Source: JANXSF01 sp031394025 | Lineage (GTDB): Bacteria; Acidobacteriota; Terriglobia; Bryobacterales; Bryobacteraceae | Assembly: GCA_031394025.1 (NCBI GenBank) | Contig: JANMWO010000664.1 | Coordinates: 1-21,757 of the forward strand | Direction: 5' to 3' | DNA length: 21,757 nucleotides | Part shown: piece after piece, positions 1 to 9,012 of the stretch | Position numbering within the stretch: position 1 is the first letter of the stretch | Layout of the letters: the number at the start of each line of letters is the position of its first letter | Program-made: the position numbers and the translations under genes | The notes under the pieces: generated by a model | Databases searched by the model: none | What the model saw: the letters and a program-made list of their open reading frames with translations, nothing else | What the model was told of the DNA's origin: nothing

Positions 1-1869
1 TCCACTTTCATCGCTGATGGCCGTATGTTGGCGGAAAACTGGCCGCATCCACAATGGCAACCACTTTGGTATGGCGGCACGCGATTCGATTATGTATACC
101 CTCCGGGGTTGCGTTACGCCACTGCCGGTTTGACAAAACTGCTGCCGATTATCCCGGCCCGCGCCTATCACCTTTACACCGCGATCATGTTCGCATTCGG
201 CATTGCTGGAATATTTCTGCTGGTAAGATTGGGATCCGGTTCGCGCACCGCAGCCTTTTTGGCCGCATTTGCCACCGCTTCGGTATCACCAGCATTTTTA
301 TTCCTAAAACATATTCGTGAAGATTCGTACAAGGTGTTTCCGCAACGATTAGGAGTCTTGGTCCGCTATGGTGAAGGGCCGCATATGTCCTCCTTGGCGA
401 TCCTCGGCCCTACGTTGATCGCCAGTTATTTTGCGTTGCAAGGCGGCAGGCCTGTTGCCTTTGGCTTGGCTGCATTGGGGGCCGCCTGGGCGGTGAGCAA
501 TAACTTTTACGGTGCAACGGCGCTGGTCATTTTCTTTCCGATATTGTGTTGGGCAATTTTCATCACCACTCGCGATTGGATGGTATGGGTGCGGGCCGCT
601 GGCATTGCGTTGCTGGCCTATGGACTCACTGCAGTATGGTTGACTCCATCGTTTCTAAAAATCACTGCCCGCAACTTAAAATACGTGGCCCAGCCCATGA
701 CAAACGGGTCCCTTCCCTTGGCCATTGCCTGTCTGTTCATAGTCTGCCTTTTGAGTTGGTGGTGGGCCAAGAACGATTTATCCAAAGCTTACGCCGTCTT
801 CGTATGGGGAAGCATGGCCATGTTTTCGTTGAATGTTTTAGGGCACTATTATTGGGATTTCCGGATTAGTGGAGAACCGGATCGGCTGGTTCCGGAACTG
901 GATCTGGTAATCATCCTGGGAGTTCTAGAACTGTTTCGTCGCATGTGGACTGCCTCTTCCATAACTTGGTTGAAGCCGGCATTAACCTTACTGACCATTG
1001 CTGTGACCATCTACTTTGGACGATTTTTTCTGCGGCATCCCTGGAAATATTACATCAGGGATGATTATACGCAGCGTCAGGAATTTATAATTTCTAAGTG
1101 GGTGCATGAAAACATTCCCGGTCAGAAATGTTTGGTAACTGGCACGGTGCGATTTTGGTGGAATGCCTGGTATTCCGAAGCTCAGGTTGGCGGTGGTAGT
1201 GAACAGGGTTTGGAAAATCCGAACGTCATGGTGATGCAATGGGAAACGCAGATGGGCAACAATGCTGAGCGAGACCTGCTGTGGTACCAAGCGTTTGCTA
1301 CGGATTGTGTGATTGTGCATTCCCCTGGATCAACGCAACAATATATTGATTTTGGGTATCCCCAGAAGTATGCTGGCAAACTGCCGGTGATCAAGGAATT
1401 TACCCCCTTTGACAAGATTTACCGGGTGCCACGACGGTACGTCAGCCTGGCCCGCGTGGTGGACCGCGCGAAATTTTCTAAACTAACTGCAGTTCCCCAA
1501 GAAGCCAACGATGCGGGGCTAGCGGCCTACGCGGCGATGTTGGAAACCGGCCCTGATCGACCGGTGCAAACACAATGGGTGACTACTGATCATTTAAGGA
1601 TTGAAGCCCCGGTGGAAGCCAATGAATCGGTGGTGGCCATGGTGACGTATGACGAAGGTTGGCACGCCTACTCAGGAGGCAAGGCACTTCCGATTCAGGC
1701 TGATGTATTGGGTCAAATGCGCATAGATGCTTTGCCCGGCAAGCAGACCATAGATTTAATATTTGAAACTCCTATGGAGAATCGTGTGGGCGGTTGGATC
1801 ACAATTGCCTCGCTGGCAATGTCTTTACTGCTACTCATTTCGCCGCTGTTTGGAAGAAAGCGAATCTAG
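1..1869 (+). CDS. Polytopic membrane protein, YfhO/GT-C-like, 5' end cut by the window edge
   Basis: The reading frame is open from the first base, and residues before the first ATG (base 25) align with the paralogue downstream, so the true start lies upstream; 622 codons are visible. The first part (to about residue 350) holds some nine or ten hydrophobic segments. A roughly 230-residue soluble part follows, then one last membrane segment with a basic tail (GRKRI). The soluble part ends in a YDEGWHAYSGGK-like stretch, which resembles the C-terminal end of YfhO-type and 6-pyruvoyl-tetrahydropterin-synthase-related membrane proteins. Those families are thought to be lipid-linked sugar transferases of GT-C type or flippase-like proteins, but no substrate can be assigned here. 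A conserved RYGEGPH motif is shared with the next gene. Stop TAG is two bases before the next gene's GTG, so the two are probably one transcript. Confidence 0.75.
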   Translation, partial: STFIADGRMLAENWPHPQWQPLWYGGTRFDYVYPPGLRYATAGLTKLLPIIPARAYHLYTAIMFAFGIAGIFLLVRLGSGSRTAAFLAAFATASVSPAFLFLKHIREDSYKVFPQRLGVLVRYGEGPHMSSLAILGPTLIASYFALQGGRPVAFGLAALGAAWAVSNNFYGATALVIFFPILCWAIFITTRDWMVWVRAAGIALLAYGLTAVWLTPSFLKITARNLKYVAQPMTNGSLPLAIACLFIVCLLSWWWAKNDLSKAYAVFVWGSMAMFSLNVLGHYYWDFRISGEPDRLVPELDLVIILGVLELFRRMWTASSITWLKPALTLLTIAVTIYFGRFFLRHPWKYYIRDDYTQRQEFIISKWVHENIPGQKCLVTGTVRFWWNAWYSEAQVGGGSEQGLENPNVMVMQWETQMGNNAERDLLWYQAFATDCVIVHSPGSTQQYIDFGYPQKYAGKLPVIKEFTPFDKIYRVPRRYVSLARVVDRAKFSKLTAVPQEANDAGLAAYAAMLETGPDRPVQTQWVTTDHLRIEAPVEANESVVAMVTYDEGWHAYSGGKALPIQADVLGQMRIDALPGKQTIDLIFETPMENRVGGWITIASLAMSLLLLISPLFGRKRI

Positions 1870-1871
1870 CA

Positions 1872-3842
1872 GTGCGACTCAATCTGTTTCTGTCATTTCT
1901 GATTACGGTCGCCAACATTGCCCTGAACTTCCCTATGTTTCTACCGGGAATTTCTCCCTACCGCGGGTCCATTGAACCCGGTTACGTGTTCATGGCGCGG
2001 TTTGTTAGCGAACACCCCAACCCTTGGGCCTGGAATCCAGTTCAGTATTGCGGCTTGCCCACTCAGTTCATTTATCTACCAATTATTCCCTACGTAACCG
2101 CTTTGGGAATTTGGTTATTGCCGTGGTTCGAACCGGCGCAAATCTACCGTGTGTTTGTCTATCTGGCCGCGTGCCTGGGACCTGCCGCAGCATTTCTATT
2201 CGTACGTACTTTTACTGGGACCAGACCCAACGCCGTTTTTGCAGCACTGCTGGTTTCCATTCTTTCTCCGTTGTACGAAATGATTGGCACTATAGACCGC
2301 GACCGTGGATTCATGCAGATTCCCTGGCGTCTGCAGGTGCTGGTTAAATATGGAGAAGGTCCGCACACGGTAGGATTGCTGTTCTTACTGGCATCCCTTT
2401 GCGCGTCCTGGCAAACTTCCAGGCAACGCGACTTCCCTTCCCTTTTCATAGCTGCTTTGCTGATGGCTCTTACCGTTCTAACCAATTGGGTGGCCGGTTT
2501 AGCGTTGGCAATTTGTACAGTACTTCTGATCACCACCATGTGGGGTGTTGCCGATTTTCAACCACGAAGAATCGTGCAGGCAGGCTTGTTGGGCTACCTG
2601 CTTTCCTGCTTTTGGCTGACACCAACTTTTGTCTATACAATGGCGTTCAACTGGCCGCAGGATGCGTTTGGATACAAAATGCAGACATCGGAACGAATGA
2701 TGCTTTGCCTGTGGTTTGGTGGGCTCATCCTTCTACGACTGATGTTCATCAAATTCCCTAAACAGCGATACTATTGCTTTGTCCTTTCCTGCCTGTTTGC
2801 TTTCGGATTGATGGTGACCAGTTTCTATGCTTACAACATCAACACCATTCCCGAATCACGCCGCTATGCTTTGGAGTTCGAGCTATTTCTGATTCTGGCC
2901 TTTGTTGAAACAGCCCGGGTGGCAATTTATTCCGGAAGCTGGTGGTTGCGTTTTCCCATTGTGTCAGCCATGCTGTTGACGCTACTTTATCTGACCCCAA
3001 ATACCTGGACGTTTCTTCACAACCGCTGGGAAAAGTGGACCCCGGCTGCAAAAGAAGAAACCGTTGAATTCGATATGGCCAGACGGTTGGCCGCCATCCC
3101 CCAACCTGGACGCGTGTTCGTTAGCGGTGGAACTCGTTTTTACTTGAACTCCTGGTTTGACGAACCACAAGTGGGCGGGGTGTTTGAGACTGGCCTGCGC
3201 AACCGCATGCCAGTGGACATGGTGTATCAAATTCGGACCGACCTTCTAAGCAAACCTGGCGAAGAAGCTCACGACACAATTTTGCAACTACGCGCAATGG
3301 GGGTGGACCTGGCGGTGATTCACGGGCCGAAATCGACGGAGTATTATCGCGATTTCAAATTTCCGAGTAAGCTGGATGGGCTGCTTAAGGCTACGCCAAT
3401 TGGCAACAACGATTTCATTTACGAATTGCCCAGTTCTCCGTTAGCAGTGCTGGTGAAGGATTGGGAACTGCCCGCAGAAACACCGCGGCAAGGACGCATG
3501 CGAATTCTGGAACCATTCGTCAAGGCTATGGATGACGAATCGCGCCCCAGACTGGCGTGGACCTGGGTAAATAATAATCATCTGCGGATTACAGGCGATT
3601 TTCCAGACGGCTACAAAATAGCTGTATCAGTCAATTACGATTCGGGTTGGACAGCAGTGCAAGGTGTTGGCAAACTGTCGGTCAACGCAAACCAAATTGG
3701 ATTCATCACCCTGCAACCTATGGCACAGCAACATGGCGAAATCGATTTATACTACAGTGCAGGAGCAGAGCCCAAACTTTTTGCAATGCTTAGTTTAGCT
3801 GTTTGGGTGGGCTGTTTTGTGCGTCTTCGTAAACCTTCATGA
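1872..3842 (+). CDS. Polytopic membrane protein, YfhO/GT-C-like, paralogue of the preceding gene
   Basis: The preferred start is GTG 1872, two bases after the upstream stop. It gives a 656-residue protein opening with a hydrophobic anchor (RLNLFLSFLITVANIAL). An ATG at 1794 would overlap the upstream gene by 76 bases and add a non-hydrophobic leader, so it is less likely. About ten membrane segments (to about residue 390) are followed by a soluble domain and a final membrane segment. It shares with the upstream paralogue KYGEGPH (about residues 159-165), a TRF-x6-W-x3-QVGG region, a VIHGPKST region and a YDSGWTA tail typical of YfhO-like proteins. It probably acts at the cytoplasmic membrane on a lipid-linked or envelope sugar, an inference from the family only. 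Its stop TGA overlaps the next ATG (ATGA), implying translational coupling to the YihY-family gene. Confidence 0.8.
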   Translation: MRLNLFLSFLITVANIALNFPMFLPGISPYRGSIEPGYVFMARFVSEHPNPWAWNPVQYCGLPTQFIYLPIIPYVTALGIWLLPWFEPAQIYRVFVYLAACLGPAAAFLFVRTFTGTRPNAVFAALLVSILSPLYEMIGTIDRDRGFMQIPWRLQVLVKYGEGPHTVGLLFLLASLCASWQTSRQRDFPSLFIAALLMALTVLTNWVAGLALAICTVLLITTMWGVADFQPRRIVQAGLLGYLLSCFWLTPTFVYTMAFNWPQDAFGYKMQTSERMMLCLWFGGLILLRLMFIKFPKQRYYCFVLSCLFAFGLMVTSFYAYNINTIPESRRYALEFELFLILAFVETARVAIYSGSWWLRFPIVSAMLLTLLYLTPNTWTFLHNRWEKWTPAAKEETVEFDMARRLAAIPQPGRVFVSGGTRFYLNSWFDEPQVGGVFETGLRNRMPVDMVYQIRTDLLSKPGEEAHDTILQLRAMGVDLAVIHGPKSTEYYRDFKFPSKLDGLLKATPIGNNDFIYELPSSPLAVLVKDWELPAETPRQGRMRILEPFVKAMDDESRPRLAWTWVNNNHLRITGDFPDGYKIAVSVNYDSGWTAVQGVGKLSVNANQIGFITLQPMAQQHGEIDLYYSAGAEPKLFAMLSLAVWVGCFVRLRKPS

Positions 3843-4693
3843 AAGTGTTTTTTCTACTTTTGCAACGGGCCTTGATCGCCACTCAAAATGATGGGTGCCT
3901 GGGCACAGCCAAAGCGGCGGCATATTCAGGACTGCTTGGCTTGTTTCCAGTACTCACTTCCATCACCGCAATTCTGGTGCAGGCCAATGCTACAGCAGTG
4001 TCGGCACGTTTGGCGCAATTCCTGTTCGACGTGGTACCGCCTGGGACTGAGGAACTGATTGTGCAATCGGTAACTGTCCGTGGTGCACGACCTACGCTAG
4101 TGTTGGTGATCGCGGCACTTCTGTCTATTTGGGGAGCCTCTGGTTGGATGTCCAGCCTGATGGAAGGATTTGAAGCTGCGTATAAATTACCGTCGGGAAG
4201 GTCTATGTTGAAGCAGCGATTCGTGGCTGTCATGCTGGTGCTGGGCACTCTATTGCCGGCGATTTTCGCATCGACACTTGTCCTGTTCGGGGATCATACA
4301 GAACGCGAATTGTTTCGCTGGGTGGGAGTCCTTGCCAGCGACGCGCAGTTAAAAGGTTGGATGCTGCTGATCAGCACCATCATCCGATATTTCGTGGAAT
4401 TGGCCGCTGTGGTGTTGGTGATGGCCGTGATGTATTACTTTGGACCGAATCGGAAACAATCGTGGAATGATGTGTTGCCGGGAGCCCTTCTGGCAACTAC
4501 TTTGTGGCTACTCACCACCCAAGTCTTCGCCTGGTATGTGCGCAATTTGGCTCAGTATAACTTGCTTTACGGATCGATTGGTGGGGTGATCGCCATGCTG
4601 GTTTGGATCTATCTACTTTCGGCAATTGCGTTGCTTGGCTGCGAATTTAATGCGGAACGGGAAAAGCTTTTGAAGGTTCACTCGGTAGACTAG
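3839..4693 (+). CDS. YihY/BrkB-family inner membrane protein
   Basis: The protein has 284 residues, normal for the YihY (UPF0761, formerly called RNase BN) family. Family hallmarks are visible: a first membrane segment with AAAYSGLLGLFPVLTSI (about residues 27-43), the GASGWMSSLMEGFEAAY block (about 99-115), and the C-terminal YGSIGGVIAMLVWIYLL segment followed by GCEFNAE (about 244-272). Six membrane segments fit the hydrophobic pattern. The family's molecular function is not settled: the RNase BN activity was reassigned to another protein, and roles in transport or envelope integrity have been suggested. No Shine-Dalgarno sequence is obvious. The ATGA overlap with the upstream gene suggests coupled translation, and only four bases separate it from uvrB. 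Confidence 0.88.
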   Translation: MKVFFLLLQRALIATQNDGCLGTAKAAAYSGLLGLFPVLTSITAILVQANATAVSARLAQFLFDVVPPGTEELIVQSVTVRGARPTLVLVIAALLSIWGASGWMSSLMEGFEAAYKLPSGRSMLKQRFVAVMLVLGTLLPAIFASTLVLFGDHTERELFRWVGVLASDAQLKGWMLLISTIIRYFVELAAVVLVMAVMYYFGPNRKQSWNDVLPGALLATTLWLLTTQVFAWYVRNLAQYNLLYGSIGGVIAMLVWIYLLSAIALLGCEFNAEREKLLKVHSVD

Positions 4694-4697
4694 AAGT

Positions 4698-6677
4698 ATG
4701 GGATTTCAGTTAGGCATTCCTTACACGCCCAAGGGCGATCAGGAACAGGCAATCGCGCAATTATCGCGGGGGCTCACCACTGGTGAAAAGCATCAGGTGT
4801 TGTTGGGCGTTACCGGATCGGGTAAAACCTTTACGATGGCTAAAATCATTGAAGGCACCGGACGGCCTGCTTTGATATTGGCCCATAACAAGACTTTGGC
4901 AGCACAACTGTACGGAGAGTTTCGGACCTTCTTTCCTCACAATGCGGTGGAGTATTTTGTAAGTTACTACGATTACTACCAGCCCGAAGCTTACATGCCT
5001 TCCAGCGATACCTACATTGAAAAAGAATCGACTGTTAACGATGAACTGGATAAGCTGCGCCTATCGGCCACACGCTCGTTGTTTGAACGACGCGACGTAA
5101 TCATCATTTCATCGGTGAGTTGCATCTACGGCCTGGGGTCACCAGAAGCCTACTATGGCATGCTGTTGCCGCTGGACAAGGGCAAGACGATGGCTCGTCA
5201 GGACATTGTGGCGAAGCTGGTGGAAATTCTTTACGAGCGTAACGACGTGGATTTTAAGCGCGGCACTTTTCGTGTCCGTGGCGACGTGATTGAAGTGTTC
5301 CCCACCTACGACGACTTCGCTTATCGCATTGAATTGTGGGGAGACGAAATTGAAAGTTTGTCACAATTCGATTCCCTGACGGGACGCGTTCGGCAAACAT
5401 TTCAGCGGCTGACCATCTACCCTAAAACGCATTACGTGCTGACGCCGGTTCAAAAGGAAAAAGCGTTAGTTTCTATAGACGAAGAGTTGGAGTGGTGGCT
5501 GAAGGAATTGCAGGGCGGTGGGAAGTTGGTGGAGGCGCAAAGGCTGCAACAGCGCACTCGCTTTGATCTGGAAATGATCAAGCAGATTGGGTACTGCCAT
5601 GGCATTGAAAACTATTCACGACATTTTTCAGGCAGGCTGCCTGGAGAAGCTCCCCCGACGCTGCTGGATTATTTACCTCCCGATAGCCTGATCTTTCTTG
5701 ATGAAAGTCACCAGACGGTTCCGCAGATTCGAGGGATGTATGGTGGAGATCGTTCCCGCAAAGAAAATCTTGTAGGCTTTGGTTTCCGTCTGCCTAGCGC
5801 GCTGGATAATCGTCCCCTGACATTTGAAGAATTTGAAAATCGCGTGCATCAAGTGATTTACGTTTCTGCTACACCTGGCCCCTATGAACTCGGTCAAACC
5901 AAAGGCGAGTTTGTGGAACAAGTGATCCGGCCCACAGGATTAGTTGATCCGCCAGTGGAGATCCGGCCAGTCAAAGGTCAGGTGGACGATTTGTTGGGTG
6001 AGATTCGCAAACGAACGCTGCTGAATGAACGGGTGTTGATCACCACATTGACCAAGCGAATGTCTGAAGACTTAGCGGATTACTACACGGAAGTAGGCGT
6101 GAAATGCCGCTATTTGCACTCCGAAGTGAGTACGCTGGACAGGGTGAAAATCCTCAGAGACTTACGCAAGGGTGTGTTTGACGCATTGATTGGCGTGAAC
6201 CTTCTGCGCGAAGGATTGGACTTGCCGGAAGTGTCTTTGGTGGCGATTCTGGACGCGGACAAAGAAGGCTTTTTGCGTTCCACCGGTGCGTTAATTCAAA
6301 CCATTGGTCGCGCTGCCCGCAACGTGAATGGCCGGGCCATACTTTACGGCGATGTATTGACAGACAGCATGAAACGGGCGATTGACGAAACCAACCGTCG
6401 TCGCACAATTCAGGAAGAATACAACCACGCCAATGGGATCACTCCGCAAACGATTATAAAGGCAATTGACCAGAATCTGATTTCCATTGCGGACATGGAT
6501 TACGTGACAGTTCCCCTTGAAGAGGAAGTTGCCTGGGTGAACCTGAATCGCGATCAAAAGGAAAAACTGATTGTGGATTACGAAGATAAAATGCGCGAGT
6601 CTGCCCGAAATTTTGAGTTTGAGAAGGCTGGGGAGTATCGCGATAAAGCTAAGGAACTCAAATTAGCCATGCTTTGA
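4698..6677 (+). CDS. uvrB: UvrABC excinuclease subunit B
   Basis: This is the damage-verifying helicase-like subunit of nucleotide excision repair. It is loaded on DNA by UvrA and then recruits UvrC for incision. At 659 residues it is full length. Visible features are Walker A GVTGSGKT (37-44); the tyrosine-rich beta-hairpin region SYYDYYQPEAY (89-99), which inserts between the DNA strands; helicase motif II DESH (335-338); the SAT motif (390-392); a C-terminal helicase lobe with QTIGRAARN near residue 536; and a C-terminal UVR coiled coil (about 620-655) that contacts UvrC. It starts four bases after the YihY-family stop with no clear Shine-Dalgarno sequence, so it is probably co-transcribed and coupled. 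No SOS-box-like sequence was recognised just upstream. uvrA and uvrC are not in the window. Confidence 0.98.
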   Translation: MGFQLGIPYTPKGDQEQAIAQLSRGLTTGEKHQVLLGVTGSGKTFTMAKIIEGTGRPALILAHNKTLAAQLYGEFRTFFPHNAVEYFVSYYDYYQPEAYMPSSDTYIEKESTVNDELDKLRLSATRSLFERRDVIIISSVSCIYGLGSPEAYYGMLLPLDKGKTMARQDIVAKLVEILYERNDVDFKRGTFRVRGDVIEVFPTYDDFAYRIELWGDEIESLSQFDSLTGRVRQTFQRLTIYPKTHYVLTPVQKEKALVSIDEELEWWLKELQGGGKLVEAQRLQQRTRFDLEMIKQIGYCHGIENYSRHFSGRLPGEAPPTLLDYLPPDSLIFLDESHQTVPQIRGMYGGDRSRKENLVGFGFRLPSALDNRPLTFEEFENRVHQVIYVSATPGPYELGQTKGEFVEQVIRPTGLVDPPVEIRPVKGQVDDLLGEIRKRTLLNERVLITTLTKRMSEDLADYYTEVGVKCRYLHSEVSTLDRVKILRDLRKGVFDALIGVNLLREGLDLPEVSLVAILDADKEGFLRSTGALIQTIGRAARNVNGRAILYGDVLTDSMKRAIDETNRRRTIQEEYNHANGITPQTIIKAIDQNLISIADMDYVTVPLEEEVAWVNLNRDQKEKLIVDYEDKMRESARNFEFEKAGEYRDKAKELKLAML

Positions 6678-6894
6678 GGCTAGTGTGCTGAGTTAGAGAA
6701 GTGGCCTTAGAAAACCGCTCCCTCGCGGTCACGGCTCGGTAGAATCAGTATGTTACAGAGCCGTGACCGCAAGGGAGCGGTCTTTTAACCACAGGCTAAT
6801 CCCAACAAAGGTTGGAGAGTTCTACAGGAATATGGGAAAACTGAGTGGCATTTGGTTGAATGCCCGCAACTAAGCACTAACAATGAGTAGGTTT
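6678..6894. other. Intergenic region between convergent uvrB and E1 dehydrogenase genes
   Basis: These 217 bases have no credible coding frame. The main content is the long inverted repeat at 6711-6785. Two minor hairpins follow: CCAAC/GTTGG (6802-6806 with 6811-6815) and GGCATT/AATGCC (6847-6852 with 6859-6864). Neither has a U-run, so they are weak candidates for transcript-end structures of the minus-strand gene. Confidence 0.7.
6711..6785. terminator. Long GC-rich inverted repeat, probable bidirectional terminator and repeat element
   Basis: Arms 6714-6737 and 6758-6781 are 24 bases each and complementary at 23 of 24 positions; the one mismatch pairs C with A. The loop is 20 bases. AAAA lies on the left flank, and CTTTT follows on the right, with one bulged C before the A/T pairs. 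Read on either strand, the stem is followed by a run of T, which fits a rho-independent terminator serving both uvrB and the opposing E1 gene. The stem is far longer than a terminator needs, which suggests a mobile or dispersed palindromic repeat (REP or MITE-like) co-opted for this use. No second copy was found in the window. Confidence 0.75.
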
Positions 6895-9006
6895 CTACCA
6901 GGACAGCAGCTTTTCGGCAGTGGCGACCAGATCTTCCACCTGCGGTAGAATCTCCGATTCAAGTTCGGGATTGTATCCCACCCAGGTGTCAAGAGCGGCC
7001 ACTCTGCGGACCGGGGCATCCAGATGTTCGAACAGCTCATCGGCGATTCTGGCGGCGATCTCTGCCCCATAACCGAACGACAGCGTGTCTTCATGAGCAA
7101 TCAAAACTCGATTGGTCTTCTTTACCGAATTGGAAATCGCCTGCCAATCGTAAGGCTGCAGCGTTCTTAGATCCAGAATTTCAATGGTCTTTCCAGTGCG
7201 CGTTTCCAACTGCTGTGCGGCCAATAGCGACTTTTGCACCAGCGCGCCGTACGTGACAATTGTCAGATCGGCCCCAGCCTTTACGATGCGAGCTTTGCCG
7301 AAGGGAATGGTGAAATCCAGCCCTGGGTGCGGATTACGATTGTAAGGCTCACGATACAGCTTCTTGTGTTCCAGGAACAGCACCGGATCATCAGAGCGAA
7401 TGGCGGTCCGCAAAAGTCCACAGGCGTCCACTGCATTTGACGGCATGACCACGCGCAGCCCTGGGATATGAGTAAATACTACTTCGCCGCATTGGCTGTG
7501 ATAAATGGCCCCGCCTGTCAAATATCCGCCAATGGGAACGCGGATTACCACGGGGCAGGAAAATCCATTGTGACTGCGCCAACGAATGTTGGCCATCTCA
7601 TCACGAATCTGCATCATGGCGGGCCAGATATAATCGAAGAATTGAATTTCCACCACTGGCTTCATGCCCCGAGTGGCCATGCCGGTGGCGCGCCCAACGA
7701 TGGCTGCTTCCGCAATTGGCGTATTGAAGCACCGCTTGCTTCCAAAGCGACTTTGCAATCCTAACGTGGTCTTGAAGACGCCGCCCTTGCCTTTCACTTC
7801 GGCGAGATTTTCTTCGCGACTGCAATCGGCAACATCTTCGCCAAAAACAACCATCAAGGGATTCTTTTCCATCTCTTCGTGAAGGGTTTGATTAATGGAA
7901 TCCACCATGGTTCGCGGTTGACCATTGGCTTCTGGTTCGCGCTCAAACTGATTGGATGTGGGATCAATTTTATCGGAATAGAGGAATCGGAGGGCGGAAC
8001 CTTTTTCGGGAGGTGCAGCTAAAAGTGCCTGATCGGCAGCCACTATGATTTCCTGATCAATTTCTGCGAGCAGAGTTTTCAGACCAGCCTCGTCGATCAA
8101 TTGCTCCGCCACAAGATAGGAGGCGAACAGTGCAATGGGATCTCGCTGCGCTTCTTCCAATCTTTCACTGGGTGATTTGTAAGACTTTTCGTCATCCGAT
8201 AGCGAATGCGAATAAGGACGCGTGACGTGCGCGTGGACCAATGCCGGGCCATGGCCAGAGCGACAGTAAGCCACGGCTTGGGTCATGGCTTCGTAAGCTG
8301 ACAGGAAATCGGACCCATCCACTTCCAGGCGCATTAAATGGGGCATCCCGGAAAGCACCTGCGATATGTTGCCGCCAGGAGTTTGCACTTCAACTGGAGT
8401 GGAGATGGCAAAGCCATTGTCTTCCACCAGAAAAATAAGGGGGAGTTTTTCCAGACATGCGGCGTTGATGGCTTCCCAAAATTCGCCTTCGCTGGTGGCC
8501 CCTTCCCCGGTGCAGACCAGCGTCACTTCGTCAGAAGACGGATTCACATAACGAGCCGCATGAGCGCACCCCACAGCTTGCACGAATTGCGATCCAGTGG
8601 GCGAAGATCCTGTGACAATGTGCAGTTCTGGCGAAGACCAATGGGAAGGCATTTGACGACCGCCACTTTGACGATCTGACCCGGCGCCGACGGCTTGCAG
8701 AAACATTTCCTCTGCAGTGATACCCAGCGCCAAAGCCAAGCCTCGATCCCGATAGTACGGATAAAACCAATCGTAACCAGGACGCATGGCCATGGCCGCA
8801 GCTACTTCAATGGCTTCATGACCAGCACCACTGACTTGAAAATAGATTTTATTCTGGCGTTTGAGAAGAATTTCCCGATCATCAATGCGGCGCGAGGCCT
8901 GCATAAATCGAAAAGCCTGCAAAAGCTGCGGCGGAGTAAGGAGGCTCGCGGCAGCGTACGGCGACCGGACCTTGCTTGGGGCTCCCAGTTTCGTGCGAAA
9001 CGACAT
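6895..9006 (-). CDS. Fused 2-oxoacid dehydrogenase E1, alpha plus beta (branched-chain type)
   Basis: This 703-residue protein joins both E1 subunits in one chain. The alpha part (about 25-330) has YRDRG (85-89), the thiamine-diphosphate signature from GEGA (167-170) to EDN (195-197), and a SHSLSDDEKSY loop resembling the phosphorylation loop of branched-chain E1 alpha. The beta part (about 366-703) has FGEDVA, the NTPIAEAAIVG stretch and the HxDxxx-type C-terminal half of transketolase fold proteins. The enzyme should decarboxylate a 2-oxoacid and acylate the lipoyl group of an E2 partner in the cytoplasm. Sequence flavour favours 2-oxoisovalerate (branched-chain) over pyruvate, but the substrate is inferred. 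No E2 or E3 gene is adjacent. GAGGG touches the ATG directly, too close to be a standard ribosome binding site. A -10-like TAGAAT ends six bases before the start. Confidence 0.93.
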   Translation of the reverse strand: MSFRTKLGAPSKVRSPYAAASLLTPPQLLQAFRFMQASRRIDDREILLKRQNKIYFQVSGAGHEAIEVAAAMAMRPGYDWFYPYYRDRGLALALGITAEEMFLQAVGAGSDRQSGGRQMPSHWSSPELHIVTGSSPTGSQFVQAVGCAHAARYVNPSSDEVTLVCTGEGATSEGEFWEAINAACLEKLPLIFLVEDNGFAISTPVEVQTPGGNISQVLSGMPHLMRLEVDGSDFLSAYEAMTQAVAYCRSGHGPALVHAHVTRPYSHSLSDDEKSYKSPSERLEEAQRDPIALFASYLVAEQLIDEAGLKTLLAEIDQEIIVAADQALLAAPPEKGSALRFLYSDKIDPTSNQFEREPEANGQPRTMVDSINQTLHEEMEKNPLMVVFGEDVADCSREENLAEVKGKGGVFKTTLGLQSRFGSKRCFNTPIAEAAIVGRATGMATRGMKPVVEIQFFDYIWPAMMQIRDEMANIRWRSHNGFSCPVVIRVPIGGYLTGGAIYHSQCGEVVFTHIPGLRVVMPSNAVDACGLLRTAIRSDDPVLFLEHKKLYREPYNRNPHPGLDFTIPFGKARIVKAGADLTIVTYGALVQKSLLAAQQLETRTGKTIEILDLRTLQPYDWQAISNSVKKTNRVLIAHEDTLSFGYGAEIAARIADELFEHLDAPVRRVAALDTWVGYNPELESEILPQVEDLVATAEKLLSW

Positions 9007-9012
9007 CCCTCG

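Noticed and set aside
1794..1871. ATG 1794 as the start of the second membrane protein
   Set aside because: It overlaps the conserved tail of the upstream gene. GTG 1872 is right after that stop and begins with a membrane anchor.
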